Shown here: positions 9,444-16,966 of the stretch, in pieces
Position numbering within the stretch: position 1 is the first letter of the stretch
Layout: each line of letters starts with the position of its first letter
Assembly: GCF_000518265.1 (NCBI RefSeq)
Contig: NZ_JADG01000004.1
Location: 868,001 to 932,000 of the forward strand
Origin: Actinomadura oligospora ATCC 43269
GTDB lineage: Bacteria; Actinomycetota; Actinomycetes; Streptosporangiales; Streptosporangiaceae
Direction: 5' to 3'
Length of the DNA: 64,000 nt
Made by a program: the position numbers and the translations under genes
Notes under the pieces: generated by a model
What the model was told of the DNA's origin: nothing
The model's input: the letters and a program-made list of their open reading frames with translations, nothing else
The model's database searches: none

Positions 9444-10133
9444 TCAGGCGGACCAGCGGTCGATGTGCGGGAGCAGGTCGGCCAGGCCGCCGTGCAGGAC
9501 GGCGTCGGGCTCGGTCTCCCAGGTCGGGACGGTGCTGTTCGGCATGAGGGCCGCGCGCATCCCGGCCGACTTGGCCCCGTGGACGTCGTCGAACGGACGG
9601 TCGCCGACGAAGACGCAGGCGGACGGGTCGTCCACGTCGACGGCGGCCATCGCGGCGCGGAACGCCTCGGCGTGCGGCTTGGTCCACGGGATCTCGCTGG
9701 AGTAGACCGCGCCGTCGAGGAGGCCGAGCACGTCGTCGCGGGCGAAGATCCGCTCGTGCCAGTCGCGCGTCCACATGGTGTTGGACAGGACGCCGACCTT
9801 CACGCCGCGCGCCCGCAGCTCGCGCAGCAGGCCGGGGGCGGCGGGGTCGATGAGGGTGTGCGGCGACCACAGCTCGTAGACGGCGGTGAGCAGCGCCTCG
9901 CCGGGCTCGACGCCCGCGAGCGCGAACACCTCGTCCAGGGTGGCGCTGCGATGCTCGTCCCTGCCGCGCCGCCACAGCTCGTCCTCGGCGGCGTGCAGGC
10001 GGGCGGCCGCGTCCGCGACCAGGTCGGGGTCCAGGCCGGTGGCGCAGACGTCCCGCCACATGCGGGCGATGTCGATGTCGTGCCAGGGGGTCAGCGTGCC
10101 GCCCCAGTCGAAGATCACGGCCTTGACGCTCAT
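9444..10133 (-). CDS. HAD-superfamily hydrolase, leaderless transcript likely
   Basis: A 229-residue HAD hydrolase. Motif I is the variant DWGGTL near residue 8 (catalytic Asp present; the second Asp of the usual DxDGTL is Gly). Motif II is VLSNTMW, motif III KPHAEAF, and motif IV GDRPFDDVHGAKSAGM. The second Asp normally acts as acid/base in phosphatases, so the D-W-G-G variant may weaken phosphatase activity, as in some haloacid dehalogenase-like members. The ATG at 10133 lies 7 bases after a TACGAT hexamer (10146-10141), which fits a leaderless mRNA and supports this start over the GTG 18 bases upstream. The substrate is unknown. Confidence 0.85.
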   Translation of the reverse strand: MSVKAVIFDWGGTLTPWHDIDIARMWRDVCATGLDPDLVADAAARLHAAEDELWRRGRDEHRSATLDEVFALAGVEPGEALLTAVYELWSPHTLIDPAAPGLLRELRARGVKVGVLSNTMWTRDWHERIFARDDVLGLLDGAVYSSEIPWTKPHAEAFRAAMAAVDVDDPSACVFVGDRPFDDVHGAKSAGMRAALMPNSTVPTWETEPDAVLHGGLADLLPHIDRWSA

Positions 10134-10186
10134 GCCCGGAATCGTAGCCACGGACGGGGACGTCCGGCGCGGGCCTCGGGCACGGG

Positions 10187-10219
10187 CCGGGGGCGTCCCG
10201 TCCGGCGGGACGCCCCCGG
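10187..10219 (-). terminator. Terminator hairpin after the secreted-protein gene
   Basis: Perfect 14-base arms (CCGGGGGCGTCCCG with CGGGACGCCCCCGG) and a five-base loop, 11 bases beyond the stop of the minus-strand gene at 10231. There is no T-run. The stem strength alone supports a terminator or 3'-end barrier. Confidence 0.75.
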
Positions 10220-10230
10220 AAGTGGGTGGA

Positions 10231-11688
10231 TCAGCGGTCGCCCGCGGGCTGCAGGCTCTTGCGGTAGACCCAGTAGACCATCCGCTTCCCGGCGTGCTCG
10301 GTGACGCCCCAGACGCGGTCGCCGCCCGAGTAGGGGTCGAAGGCGAAGGACTCGCCGCCGATCACCCCGGTGAGCGTGTACGGGTTGCGTCCGGCGCGGT
10401 CACTGATGATCCTGCCGGGCCTGGTCGCCCCGCCGCCGCTGACCGAGTAGTAGATCGTCGTGCCCTGCCCGGCCCTGTAGAAGGCCGCGACGCCCTGGAT
10501 GTTCGGCGTGACCGTCCCGTAGACGGCCTTGGACGTGACGACGCCGCCGCTCGCGGCCAGCGTGCCGTTCGAGGCGAGCGGCCAGCGGACCATGCGGGCG
10601 GGACGGGTCGAGCTGAGCCCGCCGGACAGCTTGTACTCGGCGGTGACCAGGCTCGGCGTCGGGAAGGTCGGGTCGTAGGTGACGGTGCTGAAGCAGAGCT
10701 GCTTGTTCAGCGCCTGCGGCTTGACGGTCCAGGCCGGGCAGCTGCCGTAGGCGGTCCGGTCGAACTGGTAGCGGCCGACCTCGAACAGGACGTAGTGCTC
10801 GCCGTGGGCGTGGAACTTCCCGTCCGAGCCGACGCCCAGGCCGCTGCCCGGCGTCACCTTGTAGGTGCGGCGCAAGTCGTAGACCCGCAGGCCGGCGGCG
10901 GTGTCGGCGAGGTAGGCGTAGTTCCCGACGATCGACACGCCGCCGGCGTGCTGCGGGGCCTCGGCGACGCCCTGGGCGCTCATGCCGCCTCCCGCGCCGC
11001 CGAGCCCGACGCTCACGTCCCTGGCCACGACCTTGCCGGACGCGTCGCGGGTCGGGACGGCCAGCTGGACGGAGTGGTAGCCGCCCGTCTTGTTCACCTC
11101 GGGACGCCTGCCGACCGACAGCCGCGCCATGTCGGTGACGGGGTTGGCCGCCTTCGGGTCCTTGACGTGGTACCAGCTGAGCGCGAGGCCGTCGAACTGG
11201 GTCGTCCGGCTGGTGGCGACGCCCTGCGGGATCCAGTTCGGGCTGCCCTCGTCGTTCTTGCCGGAGCGGAAGTCCGGGCACCAGGCGCCGACCTTGACCC
11301 TGGCGTCCAGCGCGGAGACGGCGGTCCTCGCGGCGCAGCCGCTCTTCCAGGTCAGGCGGCGCAGGTCGGTGGCGTCGGCGGCGACGTCCCGGAAGGACAC
11401 GGCCTTCATCGCGGTGCGCTTGTCGGCGACCACGCGGTCGAGCGCGGTCATCGCCGCTGGATCTGTGGGTTTCCATCTCAGTTTGAACGAGACGCCGGAC
11501 AGCGTGGTCGTCTGGCCCGGCGTCGTGGAGATCGCCGCGCGTGGGGCCGCCGCGACCGTGTTCTCGGACTCGTGCGCGGCGCCGATCCCCGTGGCGACCA
11601 GGCCGGTGGCGATCGCGCCGGAGGCGACGCCGAGCACGATCGAGACGCGCCTCGAGGGCAGGCGGAGGCTGGGCATGCTGGGGGGCAT
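10231..11688 (-). CDS. Secreted protein of unknown function, beta-propeller-like
   Basis: A 485-residue protein with an amino-terminal signal segment (RRVSIVLGVASGAIATGLVA, cleavage after about residue 45). The mature part is rich in Gly, Tyr and Trp. It contains repeated phrases resembling propeller or YVTN-type blades: GGVSIVGNYAYLADTAAGLR, then a VYDL strand, FHAHGEHYVLFEVGRYQF, VQGVAAFYRAGQGTTIYYSV and FDPYSGGDRVWGVTEHAGKR. Four or more Cys residues suggest disulphides. No enzyme motif is recognisable. The ATG at 11688 has GGAAGGA ten bases upstream; an upstream extension to 11757 lacks a ribosome-binding site. Likely a cell-surface or extracellular binding protein. Confidence 0.7.
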   Translation of the reverse strand: MPPSMPSLRLPSRRVSIVLGVASGAIATGLVATGIGAAHESENTVAAAPRAAISTTPGQTTTLSGVSFKLRWKPTDPAAMTALDRVVADKRTAMKAVSFRDVAADATDLRRLTWKSGCAARTAVSALDARVKVGAWCPDFRSGKNDEGSPNWIPQGVATSRTTQFDGLALSWYHVKDPKAANPVTDMARLSVGRRPEVNKTGGYHSVQLAVPTRDASGKVVARDVSVGLGGAGGGMSAQGVAEAPQHAGGVSIVGNYAYLADTAAGLRVYDLRRTYKVTPGSGLGVGSDGKFHAHGEHYVLFEVGRYQFDRTAYGSCPAWTVKPQALNKQLCFSTVTYDPTFPTPSLVTAEYKLSGGLSSTRPARMVRWPLASNGTLAASGGVVTSKAVYGTVTPNIQGVAAFYRAGQGTTIYYSVSGGGATRPGRIISDRAGRNPYTLTGVIGGESFAFDPYSGGDRVWGVTEHAGKRMVYWVYRKSLQPAGDR

Positions 11689-11894
11689 GGTGGGTCCTTC
11701 CGGGAGGTTGGCCCTATGACGGACCGAATATCGACAAAAGCGTAAAGACTCCGGCAATTACGTGCAGGCCGGACACTCCCGGGCGCACCCCACCGTGATG
11801 GGACTCACTTTGCGATTTCGTGACCAGTGACGGGGAACACTCTTACTGATCGCGAGGTTGCTCCAGCTGAGCGAGTTTGCGAGGTGGCCGTGAC

Positions 11895-13133
11895 ATGACA
11901 GCTTCCGTCGTGGCACCCGCCTCCCCCGAGGACGGCCCACCGCCCTCCAGCCCCGACCCCGCCGGTTCGGGCGCTGTGGAACTGACGGACGGGCCGGATC
12001 TGCCTCTCGGGCCGTCACGCGACACCCTGTCGCGGCGGGCACGGCGGATCGGCGCCCTGGTGCAGTGGGGACTCGTCCTCGCCGCGCTCGGCTCGCTGAT
12101 CCTCTTCAGCGACGAGCTCCCGGACTTCGGCGCGATGTGGAGGGCGACGCTCGACGCCGACCGGCTGTGGCTGGTGGTCGTGGTGCTGGCCGAGGCGCTG
12201 TCGATGGGCGCGTTCGCCCGGCTCCAGCGGCGGCTGCTGCGGATCGGCGGGCACCGGATGCCGGTGCGCCGCGCGTTCGCGATCACCTACGCGGGCAACG
12301 CGCTGTCCACCACGCTCCCGGCCGGTCCGGCGGTGAGCGTCGTCTTCACCTTCCAGCAGTTCCGGCGGTCCGGCGCGTCCGCGCGGGTGGCCACGGCGGT
12401 GATCGTGGTCGGCGGCGTGATCACGACGGGCACGTACACGCTGATCGGGCTGCTGGCGCTGCTCACCGACCCGTTCGCGCGCGGGCCCGCGCTGACCGCG
12501 CTGTCCTATCCGGCCGCCGCCGCGGCGGTGGTCGCTCCCGCGCTGCTGTGGCGTCCGCTGCGGACGCGGCTGGCCGTCCCGTTCCGGTGGGCGCACCGCC
12601 GCCTGACCGCGCACCCGAAGATCGCGCCCTGGGTCGACAAGCTGCTGGACGCGGCGTTCCTGCTGCGTCCGAACGCGCGCGACGTGGGCGTCCTCGCGGT
12701 GTTCGCGGTCATGAACTGGGTCTGCGACATCCTCGCGCTGTTCGCGGCGGCCCGCGCGGTCGGCCTCGACCTCGACCCGACCGGTGTGACGCTCGCCTAC
12801 TTCGCCGCGCAGGCGGCGGGCAGCCTGCTCCCGCTGCTGCCCGGCGGCATCGGCGCGATCGAGTCGAGCATGGCGGCCTCGCTGGTCGCGCTGGGCGCGG
12901 CCGTCGCCCCGGCGGCGGCTGCCGTGGGCCTCTACCGGCTCGTCTCCTATTGGGGCGTCGTGGGAGTGGGCTGGGTCGCCTGGCTGGCGCTCCAGGAGCG
13001 TGCCGGGGCTCGTGCGCGCGCGATCCTCGGCCGCGCCGGACGCGTCGCCGTGGAGGCGTGCGCGACCTTCACGACCCTCTCCCCGTACGCGCCCGTCCTG
13101 ATCTCGCGCCCCGCCGAGCAACCCCGTAGCTGA
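11895..13133 (+). CDS. UPF0104 / lysylphosphatidylglycerol-synthase-type integral membrane protein
   Basis: A 412-residue protein with a 55-residue soluble amino terminus and about eight predicted membrane helices. It matches the membrane (flippase) half of MprF and AglD-type UPF0104 proteins: the block AFAITYAGNALSTTLPAGPA with FTFQQFRRSGAS, and the carboxy-terminal AQAAGSLLPLLPGGIGAIES are the family's diagnostic loops. No catalytic DUF2156 domain is attached; one occurs separately at 46266-48077. Likely moves or modifies lipid-linked groups. The ATG at 11895 has GAGGTGG seven bases upstream. No adjacent operon partner is evident. Confidence 0.85.
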   Translation: MTASVVAPASPEDGPPPSSPDPAGSGAVELTDGPDLPLGPSRDTLSRRARRIGALVQWGLVLAALGSLILFSDELPDFGAMWRATLDADRLWLVVVVLAEALSMGAFARLQRRLLRIGGHRMPVRRAFAITYAGNALSTTLPAGPAVSVVFTFQQFRRSGASARVATAVIVVGGVITTGTYTLIGLLALLTDPFARGPALTALSYPAAAAAVVAPALLWRPLRTRLAVPFRWAHRRLTAHPKIAPWVDKLLDAAFLLRPNARDVGVLAVFAVMNWVCDILALFAAARAVGLDLDPTGVTLAYFAAQAAGSLLPLLPGGIGAIESSMAASLVALGAAVAPAAAAVGLYRLVSYWGVVGVGWVAWLALQERAGARARAILGRAGRVAVEACATFTTLSPYAPVLISRPAEQPRS

Positions 13134-13168
13134 CGCGTCCTCCGCGTGACGCGCTTCCGGGCAGTGCC

Positions 13169-13202
13169 TTGACTAGCGTCCCAAGCGAGCGCTTGGTTAT
13201 CT
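13169..13202 (+). promoter_or_regulatory. Promoter of LLM operon 1 with KstR2-type operator
   Basis: A TTGACT -35 element at 13169-13174 is followed by the perfect palindrome CCAAGCGAGCGCTTGG at 13181-13196 and a GGTTAT/TTATCT -10 candidate at 13195-13202. The operator fills the spacer between the core promoter elements, as expected for repression. The same 16-mer recurs at 49095-49110 and, with one to three changes, at the other sites of the set. Confidence 0.75.
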
Positions 13203-13238
13203 TGGTCTCTGACAGCACAGCGGAAGCTCGGAGGCTCC

Positions 13239-14306
13239 ATGACGTCGCTACGGGTCAGCCTTGGCTACGAACTTGAGGTGCGCGGGCGCTCCCGCGAGGT
13301 GGAGCGGCAGGCGTTCCACAACGTCATGGAGCAGGTGGTGCTGGCCGACCAGCTCGGCTACGACACCGCCTGGTTCGTCGAGCACCACTTCACCCGGGGC
13401 TTCTCCCACTCGTCCGCGCCGGATCTGGTGCTGGCCGGGATCTCGCAGCGGACCGAGCGGATCCACCTCGGGCTCGGCGTGGTGCTGCTGCCGTTCCAGT
13501 CGCCCATCCGCACCGCCGAGCGGGTCGCCACGCTGGACGTGATCTCGAACGGACGCGTCGAGTTCGGCACCGGGCGCGGCGCGTCCCCGCTGGAGTACCA
13601 GGCGTTCCAGCGGCCGTTCGAGCAGTCGCGCAAGCTGTGGGAGGAGCATCTGGAGGCCGTCCTGGCGATCTGGGAGGCCGACGGGCGTCCGGTGAGCCGC
13701 AGCGGGGAGTTCTTCGAGGTCCCGGATGTGGGGGTTTATCCGCGTCCGGTGCAGGAGCCGCATCCGCCGGTCTGGGTCGCCTCCACTTCCGTGGACGGAT
13801 ATCTCGCCGCCGCCAAGCAGGGCTACAACCTGCTCGGCATGACGATGCTCAAGGGCCTGGACGATGTCGCCGAGGACATCGCCAAGTACAAGCAGTGCCT
13901 CGCCGACAACGGCTTCGACCCTGACTCGCGCCGGATCGCGCTGATGATCCCCTGGTACGTCGCGCCGACCCAGCAGGAGGCCGTGGACACCGCCGCCGAC
14001 GCCGTCCTCTGGTACCTGCGGCGGCAGATCAACCTGGTCGCGCCGCCCGGCTACACCGACGCCCGGCACGCCACGCACCGCGTCCTCGGCCAGCAGGCCG
14101 TCGGGATGCCGCCGGACGAGGCGATGGCGGTGCTGCGCGAGCAGACCATGGTCGTCATCGACGACGTGGAGGGCTCGCGGAAGGCCGTCGAGGCGCTCGA
14201 GGCGGCCGGCGCCACCGACCTGATCCTGCAGGCGCAGGTCGGCGGGCTCGCGCACGAGCACGTCTGCAACTCGATGAAGCTCTTCATGCAGGAGGTCGCG
14301 CAGTGA
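13239..14306 (+). CDS. LLM-class flavin-dependent monooxygenase (operon 1)
   Basis: A 355-residue luciferase-like protein. Family blocks are LADQLGYDTAWFVEHHF, RTERIHLGLGVVLLP, GRVEFGTGRGASPLEY and PHPPVWVAS. Such enzymes use reduced FMN or F420 to insert oxygen or oxidise a substrate; the cofactor is not decidable here. A KstR2-type operator lies 43 bases upstream, and a CGGAGG ribosome-binding site precedes the ATG. Its stop overlaps the next gene by four bases. It is paralogous to the LLM gene at 49187 (same EHHF, GTGRG/GIGRG and PHPPV blocks). The regulated flavin reductase at 23350 could supply its reduced flavin. Confidence 0.88.
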   Translation: MTSLRVSLGYELEVRGRSREVERQAFHNVMEQVVLADQLGYDTAWFVEHHFTRGFSHSSAPDLVLAGISQRTERIHLGLGVVLLPFQSPIRTAERVATLDVISNGRVEFGTGRGASPLEYQAFQRPFEQSRKLWEEHLEAVLAIWEADGRPVSRSGEFFEVPDVGVYPRPVQEPHPPVWVASTSVDGYLAAAKQGYNLLGMTMLKGLDDVAEDIAKYKQCLADNGFDPDSRRIALMIPWYVAPTQQEAVDTAADAVLWYLRRQINLVAPPGYTDARHATHRVLGQQAVGMPPDEAMAVLREQTMVVIDDVEGSRKAVEALEAAGATDLILQAQVGGLAHEHVCNSMKLFMQEVAQ

Positions 14307-15355
14307 GCCGCTGGCTGACCAGGCATGGGTTCCCGTCCGGGACGGGCGCGCGGGGGCCGCTGGCGGTCTCCTCCGAGGGCGACCTCGTCGTCCCGCTGCC
14401 GGACGACGCGGTCGAGATCGCCGCCGAGACGTTGCGCGCGGCGGGGGTCGGGCCGTCCGACCGGGTGGTGGTCGCGCTGAACGACGACGGCGAGCCGAGC
14501 GGATCGCTGATCGCGCGGGCCGCCGCGTCGGTCGCGCAGGCGACGGCGTCGGTGGGCGCGCGCGGGCGGATGCGGCTGCACTCGGCGCTGGAGGCCGTGG
14601 GGGCGACGACGCTCATCATCACGCCGACGGGCGCCATGGACCTGCTCGCGCGGCTGCACCTGGAGTTCCTGCTCGATCCGCTGGACCTGGAGCTGGAGCG
14701 CGTCCTGGTGGTGGGTGAGATCCCTTCGGCCAACGCGGCGGCACAGCTCGCCGCCGAGTTCGAGGCGGAGGTGCGGGAGCTTTATGCCGATCCGTTCCTT
14801 GGGGTTCCGGTCGCCTGGAAGCGGCCCTCTGATGCGGTGCTGACCGTGGTTCGGGATGGGCTGCTTGGGCTCGCGCCTGTTGAGAAGGATGTCCTTTTGG
14901 AGGCTCCCTTTGATGCGGGGGTCGCCGAGCTGGTCGTGTTCGCGGGGGATGAGGTGCGGCGGACCGGGCACGCGGTACGGCTGTCGGGTGGGGAGGACGG
15001 CGTGCCCGCGCCGACGCACACGCTCGGCGAACACGTGCTGGTCAGGGGGCGCTGGATCTCCGTCCCGAAGCTGGAGGCGGCGCTGGCGAAGATCGACGGC
15101 GTGGCGCACTGGGACCTGCGGATCGCCCGCGAGGGCACCCTCGACGCCGCCGCGCTGCACGTCTGGTTCAACCGCGACACGCTCGTGCGGAACCCGATGT
15201 GGAAGGGCCGCATCGCGCAGGCCCTGTACGCGCTGACCCCGGTGTCGATCGAGGTCGTGGTGGCGGACGAGGTCGTCGAGGCGCGGCGTCCGGGAACCGT
15301 CACCGACACCCGCGGCCACCACCTCGGCCGCGACCGCTCCGCGCTGGGGGTGTGA
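14303..15355 (+). CDS. Degenerate phenylacetate-CoA-ligase-like (PaaK-fold) protein
   Basis: A 350-residue protein resembling the adenylate-forming PaaK family, with GVGPSDRVVVALNDDGEPSG, GATTLIITPTGAMDLLARLH and, near the end, GRWISVPKLEAALAKIDGVA followed by SIEVVVADEV. The canonical adenylation signatures are missing. There is no TSGTTG-type P-loop, and where PaaK has a YGxSE motif this protein reads LYADPFLGVP. It is also about 80 residues shorter than PaaK. I therefore call it a PaaK-fold protein unlikely to adenylate on its own. It is translationally coupled to the LLM gene before it (GTGA) and the FadD3-like gene after it (TGATG), so it is a fixed part of this operon. Confidence 0.7.
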   Translation: MSRWLTRHGFPSGTGARGPLAVSSEGDLVVPLPDDAVEIAAETLRAAGVGPSDRVVVALNDDGEPSGSLIARAAASVAQATASVGARGRMRLHSALEAVGATTLIITPTGAMDLLARLHLEFLLDPLDLELERVLVVGEIPSANAAAQLAAEFEAEVRELYADPFLGVPVAWKRPSDAVLTVVRDGLLGLAPVEKDVLLEAPFDAGVAELVVFAGDEVRRTGHAVRLSGGEDGVPAPTHTLGEHVLVRGRWISVPKLEAALAKIDGVAHWDLRIAREGTLDAAALHVWFNRDTLVRNPMWKGRIAQALYALTPVSIEVVVADEVVEARRPGTVTDTRGHHLGRDRSALGV

Positions 15356-16959
15356 TGAATCTTGAGCCGGTCCCCGCGTGGGGGACGATCCCGCGCATGC
15401 TCCGTTCGCAGGCCGCCGCGCATCCGGACGTCCTGGCCGTCGTCGCCGGGGACGTTCGTCTTTCCCTTGCCGCGTTGGCCTCGCGGGCGACGGAGGTGGC
15501 GCGTGCTCTGATCGCGCTGGGCGTCGGGCCGGGCGACCGGGTGGCGGTCTGGGGGCCGAACGATCCGGACTGGGTCGTCGCCGCTTATGGCATCTGGGAC
15601 GTCGGCGCGATCATCGCCCCTGTCTCGACGCGCTTCAGGGGGCTGGAGGCGGCCGGGCTGCTGCGGAAGGTCGGCGCGTCCGTGCTGCTCGCGGCCGAGG
15701 GGTTCATGGGGACGTCCTACCTGGACATGATCGCCGATGCCGACCTGCCTGAGCTGCGGCATCGGGTCGTCCTGGGGGCGGGACCGGCTCCTTCTGGTGC
15801 GATGAGCTGGGAAGACTTCTTGGTTGGAGGGGAGAAGACGTCCACTGCGGAGGCCGAGGAGCGGGCGTCGGCCGTCGGCCTGGACGACATCGCCTCGATC
15901 ATGGCGACGTCCGGGACGACCGGCGCGCCCAAGGGCGTCATGCTGCACCACTCGCAGCTGCTGCGCGGCTACTGGGACTGGGCGGAGATCGTCACCCTGC
16001 GCGAGGGCGACCGCTACCCGGTCATCGCGCCGTTCTCGCACGGCTTCGGCATCAACGCCGGGCTGCTCGCGTGCGTCCTGCGCCGCGCGACGATGATGCC
16101 GATCGCGTTGTTCGACCCGGCCGGGCTGCTCGACCTGATCGAGGAGAACCGGGTCAGCGTCCTGGCGGGCGCGCCGCCGATGTTCTTCAAGATCCTGGAC
16201 GAGCTGGACGGCCGCGACGTGTCGTCCTTGCGGGTGCTGATCTGCGGCGCTGCCGCTGTCCCTCCTGAACTGATCCGCCGTCTGGTGGACCGCGTCGGGA
16301 TCGAGCGCATGATCAACGCTTATGGGCTGATGGAGGGCACGGTCGTCTCGATGACCCGTCCGGAGGACCCGGTCGAGGTGGTCGCCGGTTCCACGGGCCG
16401 CGCGGTGCCGGGTGTCTCGGTGCGCGTGGTGGACGACGACGGCGGCGACCTCGCGCCTGGGGAGCCGGGCGAGATCCTGGTCGGCGGGTACGGCGTCATG
16501 CGCGGCTACTGGAACGACCCCGAACGCACGGCCGAGGCCGTGGACGCGGAGGGCTGGCTGCACACGGGCGACATCGGCGTCGTGGACGACGCGGGCAACG
16601 TCTCGATCGTGGACCGCAAGAAGGAGATGTTCATCGTCTCCGGCTTCAACGCCTACCCGGCCGAGATCGAGGGCCTGCTGCTGGCCTGCCCAGACGTTGC
16701 CCAGGTGGCGGTGATCGGCGTCCCGGACGACGGGCAGGGCGAGGTGGGCTGGGCCTACGTCGTCCCGCCGCCGGGGCGGGACGCCGACCCGGACACCCTC
16801 CCAGACGCCGTCATCGCCTGGGCGCGGGAGAATATGTCGAACTACAAGGTCCCGCGCCGCGTGATCCCGGTGGACTCCCTCCCTGTGAACGCCAACGGCA
16901 AGATCGACAAGCCTGCTCTGCATGAGCGCGCCGCCTCCGAGCGCGCGGGGGCGGGGTGA
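15355..16959 (+). CDS. FadD3-like acyl-CoA synthetase
   Basis: A 534-residue ANL-family acyl-CoA synthetase. The P-loop ATSGTTGAPKGVM, the A5 motif NAYGLMEG, the A7 motif GWLHTGDIG, the hinge VDRKKEMFIVSGFN and the catalytic lysine in NANGKIDKP are all present. The overall pattern (LIALGVGPGDRVAVWGPN, INPFxHGFG-type loop PFSHGFGINAG, GAAAVPPELI) resembles FadD3, the HIP-CoA synthetase of sterol ring C/D breakdown; this resemblance is from memory and not aligned. The ATG shares one base with the preceding stop. It is the last gene of LLM operon 1. Its stop lies 7 bases from the convergent stop of the WD40 gene. Confidence 0.85.
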   Translation: MNLEPVPAWGTIPRMLRSQAAAHPDVLAVVAGDVRLSLAALASRATEVARALIALGVGPGDRVAVWGPNDPDWVVAAYGIWDVGAIIAPVSTRFRGLEAAGLLRKVGASVLLAAEGFMGTSYLDMIADADLPELRHRVVLGAGPAPSGAMSWEDFLVGGEKTSTAEAEERASAVGLDDIASIMATSGTTGAPKGVMLHHSQLLRGYWDWAEIVTLREGDRYPVIAPFSHGFGINAGLLACVLRRATMMPIALFDPAGLLDLIEENRVSVLAGAPPMFFKILDELDGRDVSSLRVLICGAAAVPPELIRRLVDRVGIERMINAYGLMEGTVVSMTRPEDPVEVVAGSTGRAVPGVSVRVVDDDGGDLAPGEPGEILVGGYGVMRGYWNDPERTAEAVDAEGWLHTGDIGVVDDAGNVSIVDRKKEMFIVSGFNAYPAEIEGLLLACPDVAQVAVIGVPDDGQGEVGWAYVVPPPGRDADPDTLPDAVIAWARENMSNYKVPRRVIPVDSLPVNANGKIDKPALHERAASERAGAG

Positions 16960-16966
16960 GTCCGGC

